Assembly (NCBI RefSeq): GCF_026153295.1
Contig: NZ_CP110615.1
Coordinates: 620,001 to 684,000, forward strand
From: Rhodococcus antarcticus
GTDB taxonomy: Bacteria > Actinomycetota > Actinomycetes > Mycobacteriales > Mycobacteriaceae
Direction: 5' to 3'
Length of the DNA stretch: 64,000 bases
Position numbers and translations under genes: made by a program
Notes under the pieces: model-generated
The model's input: only the letters and a program-made list of their open reading frames with translations
What the model was told of the DNA's origin: nothing
The model's database searches: none
Shown: in pieces, positions 57,350 through 64,000 of the stretch
Position numbering within the stretch: the first letter of the stretch is position 1
Layout of the letters: each line of letters begins with the position of its first letter

Positions 57350-58036
57350 TCAGCGGCGCGCGGCCAGCTCCCAGGCCCGGTCGTGGGCCGCCTGGGCGCG
57401 GCGGCGCAGGTCCTCGCACACCTGCGCCTGCTCAGCCGGAGTGCCGTGCCCGTCGCTGACTCGGATCTCCATCGCGCTGAGCCGGTCGAGCTCGGCCCCG
57501 GTGGGCATGTCCGGGCCTACCTCGGTCCCCGGCCCCGGGTGCCGCAGTGCCCGCGCTCGTCGGTAGGGGTTGTCCGCCGGCAGCGCGCCGCTGGCCCGCC
57601 CGTAGAGGCCCGCCGTGAGCAGCAGCACGCCGGCCACCAGGCTGAACAGCACGTTCGGGATGGTGAAGGCAAGGAGGTTGGCCGCGGTGTCGAGCAGGGC
57701 CAGGTTCGCCAGCCCGGACACGAGGAAGGCGACCCCGACCGAGGCGGTGACCGTAGAGGCGGTCGGTCCGCCCACCGCCGCGGCGGTGAGCAGCACGGCC
57801 GCCACCACCAGCGAGACCACCGACAGCAGCCCGTTGGAGGTCAGCCCGAGCACGGGGGTGCCCGCCGTCTCGAGCAGGCCCAGCCGGTCGACGAGCCCGA
57901 GCACGCCGAACGTGGCCAGGACGAGCGCGGCGACCGCAGCGGCCAGGCGGTGCAGGGTGGCGAGCCGGCCGTGGCGTCGCGAGGTGGGGCGCGGTGACAC
58001 GGGGCGCGGTGAGGTGCGGTGGTGGTCGGTGGGCAT
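57350..58036 (-). CDS. DUF4383-type membrane protein
   Basis: A 228-residue protein with four transmembrane helices, the first with LHRLAAAVAALVLATFGVLGLV, as in actinobacterial DUF4383 proteins. The pattern LETAGTPVLGLTSNGLLSVVSLVVAAVLL with its G-L-x-x-N motif and FLVSGLANLALLDTAANLLAFTIPNVLFSLVAGVLLLTAG fits the family, whose role is unknown. A C-terminal cytosolic region carries a helix (TPAEQAQVCEDLRRRAQAAHDRAWELA). The ATG at 58036 has GGAGG in front; the ATG at 58048 overlaps that site and is less likely. Confidence 0.8.
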   Translation of the reverse strand: MPTDHHRTSPRPVSPRPTSRRHGRLATLHRLAAAVAALVLATFGVLGLVDRLGLLETAGTPVLGLTSNGLLSVVSLVVAAVLLTAAAVGGPTASTVTASVGVAFLVSGLANLALLDTAANLLAFTIPNVLFSLVAGVLLLTAGLYGRASGALPADNPYRRARALRHPGPGTEVGPDMPTGAELDRLSAMEIRVSDGHGTPAEQAQVCEDLRRRAQAAHDRAWELAARR

Positions 58037-58219
58037 CGGATCCTCCAAGGGTGTGGTTCAGGTCACACCTGGTGTCCGTGCGTCGGGGCCTGCCGGTTCG
58101 ATCCCCGCCCCGACGTCACGCCCCCGTCACCGACCGCCGCCGCGAGGGGAGGAGGGGGACCTGCCACCGCCGCTGGTGGTGGTCCCACGGCCACCCCGGC
58201 GGCTGACATCCTGGGCGCC

Positions 58220-58732
58220 ATGAGCAGCGACTCCCGGACCACGATCACCGCCGGCACCGACGGCTCGTCCCGCGGCAACCCCGGTGCGGCCGGCTGGGCG
58301 TGGGCTATCAGCGAGACCGAGTGGGCCTCGGGCGGCTGGGCGCGGGAGACGAACAACGTGGCCGAGCTCACCGCGCTGCGCGAGCTGCTCACCGCCGTGC
58401 CCCCCACCACCGGCCTCGAGGTCCGCAGCGACTCCACCTACGTCATCGACGCTCTCGTCGGCCGCGGCGGCAAGCGACCGTGGATCGCCGGGTGGAAGCG
58501 CAACGCGTGGCGGACGGCGGCCGGGGCACCGGTGGCCAACAAGGAGCTGATGGTCTCGATCGACGAGCTGCTGAGCACCCGGACGGCCCCGACCACCCTC
58601 ACCTGGGTGAAGGCGCACAAGACGTCCGGCGGCGACGCCTACAACGAGATGGCGGACCGGCGGGCCTACGCGGCGTCGACGGCCATCCTCGAGGGCCGCG
58701 ACCCGGATCGGGGCCCCGGTCTGCACGGCTGA
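58220..58732 (+). CDS. rnhA: Ribonuclease HI
   Basis: A 170-residue RNase H. The catalytic set is clear: aspartate in ITAGTDGSSRGNPG, glutamate in NNVAELTALRELL, aspartate in LEVRSDSTYVIDAL, and aspartate in NEMADRRAYAA, together with the WIAGWKRNAWRTAAGAPVANKELM substrate loop and VKAHKTSGGDAYN. It cleaves RNA in RNA-DNA hybrids. At 170 residues it is slightly longer than the E. coli enzyme (155). The ATG at 58220 follows no strong ribosome-binding site. It stands alone between DUF4383 and OsmC genes. Confidence 0.94.
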   Translation: MSSDSRTTITAGTDGSSRGNPGAAGWAWAISETEWASGGWARETNNVAELTALRELLTAVPPTTGLEVRSDSTYVIDALVGRGGKRPWIAGWKRNAWRTAAGAPVANKELMVSIDELLSTRTAPTTLTWVKAHKTSGGDAYNEMADRRAYAASTAILEGRDPDRGPGLHG

Positions 58733-58901
58733 GCCCGGCTCGGACCAGGCGGGTGGCGAGGTCGGGACCGCCGCCGACCCCAGGCGGCGGCCCTCGACGC
58801 CGGCTGGGTCCAGGAGACCGCTGGCTGCACGTCGCTGTCGCTCGCGGGGTGAGCGGAGCGCCGGTGCTGGACACCGGGGCGGGACGGGGCACGATGGGCC
58901 C

Positions 58902-59336
58902 GTGAGCACCTCAGCGGAGCAGGGACCGGGCGAGCCCCGGCTGTGGGTCGAGCGCACCGGCACCCGGAGGTGCACCGGCCGCAGCTCGCGCGGCGCCGAG
59001 GTGCACCTCGGACCGGTGGAGCTCGACGGGGCCTTCACCCCGGGCGAGCTGATGAAGATCGCGCTGGCCGCCTGTACCAGCCTGTCCGCCGACGCCGTGC
59101 TGGCCCGCCGCCTCGGCGACGACTACACGGCGATCGTGGAGGTCTCCGGCCCGGCCGACCGCGAGCAGGAGCGCTACCCGGTGCTGTCCGAGCGGCTGGT
59201 GGTGGACCTCTCCGGGCTGACCGAGGTCGAGCGCGCCCGGGTGGAGACCACCGTCCGGCGTGCGGTGGAAGCCAGCTGCACCGTGGGACGGACCCTGCAG
59301 CACGGCACCACCGTCGTGCTGGAGGTGGCCGGCTGA
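58902..59336 (+). CDS. OsmC-like peroxiredoxin-family protein
   Basis: A 144-residue OsmC/Ohr-fold protein. The two redox positions are present: AACTSLSADAVLARRL (about residue 57) and ASCTVGRTLQHG (about residue 125), the cysteine layout of OsmC-type peroxidases. The segment PVELDGAFTPGELMKIALAA precedes the first cysteine, as in the family. It should reduce organic hydroperoxides at the expense of thiols. GTG 58902 is the start. It lies 169 bases after rnhA and just before the YibE/F-like fragment. Confidence 0.88.
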   Translation: MSTSAEQGPGEPRLWVERTGTRRCTGRSSRGAEVHLGPVELDGAFTPGELMKIALAACTSLSADAVLARRLGDDYTAIVEVSGPADREQERYPVLSERLVVDLSGLTEVERARVETTVRRAVEASCTVGRTLQHGTTVVLEVAG

Positions 59337-59371
59337 GCTGGTCCGCCCGCCGCACCTGGTAGACCCCTCGC

Positions 59372-59692
59372 GTGAGCACGCACGGACACGGACACGGCAC
59401 GAGCGACGTGCGGCTGGATCGCACCGCCGCCCGGGTGGTGGTGGGGCTGCTGCTCACCTGCGCCGGCAGCGCGCTGCCCCTGCTGCTGCTGTTCAGCATC
59501 GCGGGACGCTCCATCACCGACGTGCTCACCGGCGACGTGGTGGCCGTGGAGCTCGTCCGGGCCCTGGTGGGCGGGATCGCGCTGGTCGCCTCGGTGCCGT
59601 TGACCACCGCGATCGCGGTGGTCCTGGCCCGCCCGGACACCGGTCCCGCTCCCGTCCCCCCGGTCCGGACCCGCCACCACCGCCGTTCCTGA
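59372..59692 (+). pseudogene. YibE/F-family protein lacking its central domain
   Basis: A 106-codon frame from GTG 59372. The start (MSTHGHGHGTSDVRLDRTAARVVVGLLL) resembles the His-rich N-terminus and first helix of actinobacterial YibE/F membrane proteins, while the rest (AGSALPLLLLFSIAGRSITDVLTGDVVAVELVRALVGGIALVASVPLTTAIAVVLA) matches the end of that family. The usual proteins have several hundred residues, so the middle, with most of the transmembrane helices, is missing. The reading frame is uninterrupted across the join near residue 30. It may still encode a two-helix membrane protein. Confidence 0.55.
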
Positions 59693-59717
59693 CGGGGGCA
59701 GGTCGTAGGGTCCGCGC

Positions 59718-60347
59718 GTGGCACGCACCCGCTCCGGCGAGCTCACCGCCGAGGACCTCGTCGACCTGGCCGCCTCGCTGGCGGCCGGTCGGCGTCGCAC
59801 GCTGTGGCTCCGCGAGCCGCTCGTCAGCCTCGGGCTGCCGGCCGCCACCTCGGCGCGGGTGGTCTCCGTCGAGGGCACCACGGTGACGGTGCGGCCCAGG
59901 GGCGTGGACGACGACGTCCCGTTCGAGGCGCGCGAGCTGGCGGGCTCCCGGGCCGCCGCCGCCGCGCCGCCGCCGCGACCACCCCGGCCCCCCCGGGTGC
60001 GCCGGGCGGCCGCCCCGGCTCCCGCGACGGTGGTCGACGCGCCGGCGCCCACCCCGCGACCCGCCGCGCGACCGCGCCGGGGGACGTCGGTGACCGTGCT
60101 GCTCAGCGGGGCGGCGGACGGCGGCTGGACGGTGGAGCACGCCCTCGGGGGTACGCGACCCACCCGTCCCGCACCCGTCAGCCCCGAGGCGGTGGCCCGC
60201 GCCGTGCACGCCCTCGGACACCCCGCCACCAGCGCGGCCGTGGACGCCGTGCTGGAGCACGCGCGCGCGGCCGCACAGGCACAGGTGGCCGAGCTCAGCG
60301 CGCGGCTGGAGCGGGCCCGTGCCGAGCTGGAGGCGCTGGGAGGCTGA
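59718..60347 (+). CDS. Conserved actinobacterial protein of unknown function
   Basis: A 209-residue protein with three parts: an N-terminal domain (GELTAEDLVDLAASLAAGRRRTLWLREPLVSLGLP) with a following beta-type segment (ARVVSVEGTTVTVRP), a Pro/Ala/Arg-rich linker of about 45 residues, and a C-terminal helical part ending in a coiled-coil-like run (AQAQVAELSARLERARAELEALGG). It may belong to the DUF6319 group, but I am not certain. No membrane segment or catalytic motif is visible. TAGGGT lies six bases before GTG 59718, suggesting a leaderless mRNA. Confidence 0.65.
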   Translation: MARTRSGELTAEDLVDLAASLAAGRRRTLWLREPLVSLGLPAATSARVVSVEGTTVTVRPRGVDDDVPFEARELAGSRAAAAAPPPRPPRPPRVRRAAAPAPATVVDAPAPTPRPAARPRRGTSVTVLLSGAADGGWTVEHALGGTRPTRPAPVSPEAVARAVHALGHPATSAAVDAVLEHARAAAQAQVAELSARLERARAELEALGG

Positions 60348-60364
60348 GGTCGTGAGGACCCGGC

Positions 60365-60877
60365 TCAGCCCTCGAAGTCGCCCGCGTCGCGGCGGAGCTC
60401 GGTGAGCACCTCCACGAGCTGCCCCAGCCGCCCCGGGTCCAGCCCGGGCGCGGCGAACACCGTGGCGTTCAGCTCGGTGGTGGCGTCCTCGGCGGCCGTG
60501 CGCCCCGCGGGCGTGAGCTCGACGAGGGTGGCCCGGCCGTCGCGGGGGTGCGCGCGGCGGACCACCAGTCCGGCCGCCTCGAGCCGGTCGACGGCGTTGG
60601 TGACGCTGGTCGGGTGCACCTGCAGCCGGCTGCTGGCCCGCTTCATGGACATCGCCCCGTGCCGGCTGAAGGTCAGCAGCATCAGCAGCTCGTAGCGGGC
60701 GAAGGTCAGCCTCCGTGGGCGCAGCACCGCCTCCACGCGGGCCAGCACGATCTGCTGCGCCCGCATCAGGGAGGTCACCGCGGCCATGCCGTCGGCGACC
60801 TCGCCCCAGCCCCGCTCCGTCCACTGCCGTCGCGCCTCCGCGATGGGGTCCAGCGGCAGGGGGTCGGACGCGGTCAC
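60365..60877 (-). CDS. MarR-family transcriptional regulator
   Basis: A 170-residue MarR protein: a dimerisation helix (GMAAVTSLMRAQQIVLARVEAVLRPRRLTFARYELLMLLTF), the winged helix SMKRASSRLQVHPTSVTNAVDRLEAAGLVVRRAHPRDGRATLVELTPAGR, and a second dimerisation helix. It is expected to bind a palindromic operator as a dimer and be released by a small ligand. The beta-lactamase-like gene starts 135 bases away in the opposite direction and is the natural first candidate for a target. It converges on the hypothetical gene at 60347 with 17 bases between them. Confidence 0.92.
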   Translation of the reverse strand: MTASDPLPLDPIAEARRQWTERGWGEVADGMAAVTSLMRAQQIVLARVEAVLRPRRLTFARYELLMLLTFSRHGAMSMKRASSRLQVHPTSVTNAVDRLEAAGLVVRRAHPRDGRATLVELTPAGRTAAEDATTELNATVFAAPGLDPGRLGQLVEVLTELRRDAGDFEG

Positions 60878-61012
60878 GGGGCGAGCACTCCTGGTCGTGG
60901 CACGGGGTGGTGGAGGGGCCCACGGTATCCGAGCGGGACCCCGCCCTCGCCCGCCGGAGGCCGGGGTGGTCAGATCAGCGCCACCACGTCACCGCCGTCG
61001 AGGAGGACATCC

Positions 61013-62257
61013 GTGCCCGAGGTCGCCGCACTGCAGGTCACCGCTGACCCGGCCGGGGTGGGGGTCGACGCCGCCCGCCTGGCCCGCATCGACCGGCACT
61101 TCGCCGGGTACGTCGACGACGGGCGCCTGCCCGGCTGGCAGGTGGTGGTCGCCCGGCACGGCCAGGTGGTGCACTCCTCGGTGCACGGTCGCCGCGACGT
61201 CGAGGCGGAGCTGCCCGTCGAGCAGGACACCCTGTGGCGGATCTACTCCATGACCAAGCCGATCACGTCGGTGGCGGCGCTGAGCATGCTCGAGGAGGGC
61301 GCGTTCGAGCTCAACGACCCGGTCAGCCGCTTCATCCCCTCCTTCGCCGACGTGCGGGTGTGGGCCGGCGGCTCCTCGCAGAGCCCTCGCACCGTGCCCG
61401 CGACCGAGCCGGTGCGCATGTGGCACCTGCTCAGCCACACCGCCGGGCTCACCTACGGCTTCATGAACGCCCACCCCGTGGACACCATCTACCGCGACCA
61501 CGGTTTCGACTTCGGCACCGCCCACGGGCTGGACCTCGCCGCCTGCGCCGACGCCTGGGCCGGGTTGCCGCTGCTGTTCGACCCCGGCACGCAGTGGAGC
61601 TACTCGGTGGCCACCGACGTGCTCGGGCGCGTGCTCGAGGTGATCGCGGGCAAGGGCCTGGACCAGGTGCTGGCCGAGCGGGTGCTCGACCCGCTGGGGA
61701 TGAGCGACACCCGCTGGTGGGTGGACACCCCGGACGCGGACCGGCTCGCCGCGCTCTACTCCCCGCATCCCGCCACGGGGAAGGCCGTGCGGCTGGACTC
61801 GGTGGGCCAGGCGGCGCTGCACGCGCCGGTGATGCTCTCCGGTGGTGGCGGGCTCGTGTCGACCGCGGCGGACTACCTGCGGTTCACCGAGATGCTGCGG
61901 CGCGGGGGCGAGCTCGACGGCGTCCGCGTGCTCGGCCCCCGCACCCTGGCCTACGCCAGCCGCAACCACCTGCCCGGCGGGGCGGACCTCACGGCGTTCG
62001 GCAGCGGGCAGTTCTCCGAGGTGGCCTACGGCGGGGTGGGGTTCGGTCTCGGCTTCGCCGTCACCGTCGACCCCACGGCCGGCAAGACCATGAGCTCGCC
62101 GGGCGAGATCACCTGGGGCGGGGCGGCGTCGACGGCGTTCTGGGTGGATCCGGTGGAGGACCTGGTGGCGATCTTCCTGACGCAGCTTCTGCCGAGCTCC
62201 ACGCACCCCATCCGCACCCAGCTGCGGACCCTGGTCCACCAGGCGCTCGTGGACTGA
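61013..62257 (+). CDS. Serine beta-lactamase-like hydrolase/esterase
   Basis: A 414-residue class C beta-lactamase-fold hydrolase of the EstB type. Motif 1 is SMTK (nucleophilic serine, about residue 82), motif 2 includes YSV in QWSYSVATDVLGRVLE, and the third element is WGGAAST near residue 370. There is no signal peptide, so it is likely an intracellular esterase or transacylase and not a secreted resistance enzyme. The segment MWHLLSHTAGLTYGFMN is shared by the family. GTG 61013 follows GAGGAGGA. It converges on the LLM oxidoreductase gene across a strong hairpin. Confidence 0.88.
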   Translation: MPEVAALQVTADPAGVGVDAARLARIDRHFAGYVDDGRLPGWQVVVARHGQVVHSSVHGRRDVEAELPVEQDTLWRIYSMTKPITSVAALSMLEEGAFELNDPVSRFIPSFADVRVWAGGSSQSPRTVPATEPVRMWHLLSHTAGLTYGFMNAHPVDTIYRDHGFDFGTAHGLDLAACADAWAGLPLLFDPGTQWSYSVATDVLGRVLEVIAGKGLDQVLAERVLDPLGMSDTRWWVDTPDADRLAALYSPHPATGKAVRLDSVGQAALHAPVMLSGGGGLVSTAADYLRFTEMLRRGGELDGVRVLGPRTLAYASRNHLPGGADLTAFGSGQFSEVAYGGVGFGLGFAVTVDPTAGKTMSSPGEITWGGAASTAFWVDPVEDLVAIFLTQLLPSSTHPIRTQLRTLVHQALVD

Positions 62258-62264
62258 TCCGGCC

Positions 62265-62308
62265 GTGCGGCAACGGGTCCCGGCGGGAGCCGGGACCCGT
62301 TGCCGCAC
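62265..62308. terminator. Perfect 20-bp terminator hairpin between converging genes
   Basis: Arms of 20 bases (62265-62284 and 62289-62308, starting GTGCGGCAACGGG) pair without mismatch around the loop GGGA. It lies between the beta-lactamase-like gene and the LLM gene, eight bases from each stop, and should stop transcription from both sides. Confidence 0.9.
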
Positions 62309-62316
62309 CCTGGCGC

Positions 62317-63495
62317 TCACCCGGTCGCGGCGACCTCGTCGGCGTACCGCTGCGTCATGGTGGCCACCGCGTCCATCTGGGACTGGGCGTGCCCCTCGCG
62401 GGTGCTGGTCGCGCGCTCCTTCGCCTCCAGGGTGGACTGCGCGTGGGTGCGCACCGACCCCTGGAACTGCGGCATCACGTGCTGGGCGATCAGCTCGTAG
62501 GACCGCTTGGTCGCCTCGGGGTTGGCCCACTCGTGGCTGAGCAGCAGCATGGCGCCGAAGCCGCCGGACTGGTCGTGCAGGCGCTGCACCTGCTTGCGCG
62601 CGTCCTCCGCGGTGCCGATCGAGCCGATGCCCGCCTCGTTGATGAACTCGATCATCTCCTTGACGTCGCCACCGGCCACGGCCATCTGCGGGAAGGCGGC
62701 CACCTTCTGGAAGTAGCGGAACCACTGCTCGATGCCGTGCTCCACGTCGCGGTAGGCCTGCTCCCGGGTCTCGGCGACGTGCATCAGCCCGACCAGCCGC
62801 CAGTCCTCGCGGGCGACGGTGGTGCCGTGGGTGGCCGCTCGTTCCTCCATCACGTTCCAGTGGTGGGCCAGGGCGTCGAACCCGTCCGGCGAGAGCGTCG
62901 CTCCGATGGAGAGCAGGCCCAGGCCGTGCTGGCCGGCCAGGCGCGGTCCGGTGGGTGAGGCGACGGCCGCGACGGTGATGTCGAACAGCGGCTCCGAGTA
63001 CGGGCGGAGCTGCAGGCGCGCGTCGATCAGGGTGTGGGTGCGGGTGGTGGCCGTGACCGACTCCCCGGCGAGCAGCCGCAGCACGATGTCGAGGTTCTCG
63101 GCGAGCAGCTCGCGGGTGTCGGTGGGGTTGAGGCCGATCATCGCCGAGTCCGTCGGGAGCGAGCCGGGTCCGACGCCGAGCATGATCCGGCCGTGCGTCA
63201 GGTGGTCCAGCAGCACCATCCGGTCGGCCACCCACAGCGGGTTGTGGTAGCTCAGCGACGTGACGCCGGTCCCGAAGCGGATGTTCCTGGTTCGCTCCGC
63301 AGCGGCGGCGATGAAGATCTCCGGGGAGGAGATGATCTCGCTGCCGGCGGAGTGGTGCTCACCGATCCACGCCTCGTCGTAGCCGCACGCGTCGAGGTGC
63401 TCCATGAGCTGCAGGTCGCGCTGCAGCGCCAGGGTCGGGTTCTCGCCGGCGGGGTGGAACGGCGCCATGAACACGCCGAAGCGGAGACGACTCAC
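62317..63495 (-). CDS. LLM-class flavin-dependent oxidoreductase
   Basis: A 392-residue luciferase-like monooxygenase. SRLRFGVFMAPFHPAGENPTLALQRDLQLMEHLDACGYDEAWIGEHH is the standard start, then ISSPEIFIAAAAERTRNIRFGTGVTSLSYHNPLWVADRMVLLDHLTHGRIMLGVGPG, and the C-terminal region with GMLLLSHEWANPEATKRSYELIAQHVMP (here GAMLLL). These enzymes use FMNH2 or F420H2 for oxidation of small molecules; which cofactor cannot be decided. GTG 63495 has GAGGAG upstream; the longer frame runs into the HAD gene and is not used. Confidence 0.9.
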   Translation of the reverse strand: MSRLRFGVFMAPFHPAGENPTLALQRDLQLMEHLDACGYDEAWIGEHHSAGSEIISSPEIFIAAAAERTRNIRFGTGVTSLSYHNPLWVADRMVLLDHLTHGRIMLGVGPGSLPTDSAMIGLNPTDTRELLAENLDIVLRLLAGESVTATTRTHTLIDARLQLRPYSEPLFDITVAAVASPTGPRLAGQHGLGLLSIGATLSPDGFDALAHHWNVMEERAATHGTTVAREDWRLVGLMHVAETREQAYRDVEHGIEQWFRYFQKVAAFPQMAVAGGDVKEMIEFINEAGIGSIGTAEDARKQVQRLHDQSGGFGAMLLLSHEWANPEATKRSYELIAQHVMPQFQGSVRTHAQSTLEAKERATSTREGHAQSQMDAVATMTQRYADEVAATG

Positions 63496-63551
63496 GGGAA
63501 CTCCTCGGGTCGGGGTCGACGGCGTCGTCGACCCCCCGAGTGTGATCGTGG

Positions 63552-64000
63552 TCACCAGCCCGTGTCGAGGCCCCCGCCGCCGAGGAGCTGCTCCAGCCAG
63601 CGTGCGACCCCGTCCTCGCCGTGGTGCGGGGCCACCTCGTCGGCCACCGCGAGCACGTCCGGGTGGGCGTTGGCCACCGCGACGCCGCGGCCCGCCCAGC
63701 GCAGCATGCTGACGTCGTTGGGCATGTCGCCGAAGGCCACCACGTCGGCGGCGACCACCCCGAGCCCGGCGGCCACCACGGCCAGCCCGCTCGCCTTGTC
63801 CACCCCGGGCGGGCCGATCTCGACGTAGGGGCCCGACGCGCTGGCGGTGACGGTGACCTGGGCGCCGACCAGCTCCTGCACCGCCACCCGCAGCGCGTCC
63901 GGCCCACCACCGGCGGAGTGCACGACCACCTTGAGCACCCCGCCCCCGACGATCTCGGGCAACGGTCGCGGTGAGCCCGGCCACGGGCGGCTGGGTCGGT
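63552..64000 (-). CDS. HAD-superfamily (Cof-type) phosphatase, C-terminal part (cut by window edge)
   Basis: The visible 149 codons cover the end of a Cof-type HAD-IIB hydrolase: the cap-to-core segment with PYVEIGPPGVDKASGLAVVAAGLGV, and the metal-binding GDMPNDVSMLRWAGRGVAVANAHPDVLAVADEV that carries motif IV. The catalytic aspartates of motif I (DxD) lie in the N-terminal part beyond the right edge, so the 5' end is outside. Such enzymes dephosphorylate sugar phosphates, FMN precursors or nucleotides. It lies upstream of, and in the same direction as, the LLM gene. Confidence 0.88.
   Translation of the reverse strand, partial: RPSRPWPGSPRPLPEIVGGGVLKVVVHSAGGGPDALRVAVQELVGAQVTVTASASGPYVEIGPPGVDKASGLAVVAAGLGVVAADVVAFGDMPNDVSMLRWAGRGVAVANAHPDVLAVADEVAPHHGEDGVARWLEQLLGGGGLDTGW

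Overview
The window is very GC-rich, densely coded, uses many GTG (and some TTG) starts, and shows 4-base GTGA stop/start overlaps, all typical of a high-GC actinobacterium. Gene order points to the Mycobacteriales/Pseudonocardiales: amiB1-amiA1-gamma-glutamylcyclotransferase-lpdA...glpD...accA3-sufE-sseA-maf-accE5-accD5...birA-PH protein...gtrA-purK-purE...fadE25 follows the Rv3306c-Rv3274c region of Mycobacterium tuberculosis as I remember it, broken by accessory insertions. No species call is possible from the sequence alone.

Layout. 1-7.7 kb: a rearranged, partly decayed area with a truncated Ser/Thr kinase, two gene remnants back to back, DinB, MFS, secreted SGNH hydrolase, tautomerase and LuxR genes, framed by two inverted copies of a roughly 150-bp degenerate element. 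7.6-13.6 kb: metal/thiol stress genes, namely MFS, FAD-disulfide reductase and thioredoxin-like protein run divergently from a MerR regulator, then an ArsR repressor divergent from a P1B-4 metal ATPase; both intergenic regions carry clear dyad operators. 13.7-19.4 kb: nitroreductase, enoyl-CoA hydratase-like protein, two M20 amidohydrolases, GGCT, LpdA. 19.4-29.3 kb: a glycerol/dihydroxyacetone regulon (DhaM-DhaL-DhaK, GlpK, GlpF, a SorC-type regulator, GlpD) inserted between lpdA and the acc cluster. 29.4-39.4 kb: GNAT, acyl-CoA carboxylase subunits, YeiH, SufE, SseA, Maf, SDR, BirA.

39.4-45.4 kb: after the PH-domain gene lies an accessory cassette of a YbaB-like protein, a small EspC/WXG-like protein, a 715-residue effector-like protein with a helical N-terminus, a Pro/Ala-rich repeat linker and a C-terminal TNT (NAD-glycohydrolase-type) domain, and a small overlapping gene in the immunity position, followed by a two-component system. 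This is the strongest candidate for an undescribed system here: the TNT-like domain seems to lack several residues used for catalysis.

45.4-64 kb: GtrA, PurK/PurE, a CynX-type MFS, FadE25-like acyl-CoA dehydrogenase, DMT transporter, a small secreted Thr/Asp/Pro-rich protein, HtrA protease, an ABC transporter operon with lipoprotein, DUF4383 protein, RNase HI, OsmC, a YibE/F protein lacking its middle, a hypothetical protein, MarR, serine beta-lactamase-like hydrolase, LLM flavin oxidoreductase and a truncated HAD phosphatase. No rRNA, tRNA, CRISPR array or intact transposase was seen. The genes form several working units: glycerol and dihydroxyacetone uptake and phosphorylation, biotin-dependent acyl-CoA carboxylation, purine synthesis, metal export/sensing, and an envelope-stress-like group (HtrA, ABC operon, small secreted protein) that shares an 11-nt-spaced direct-repeat motif.
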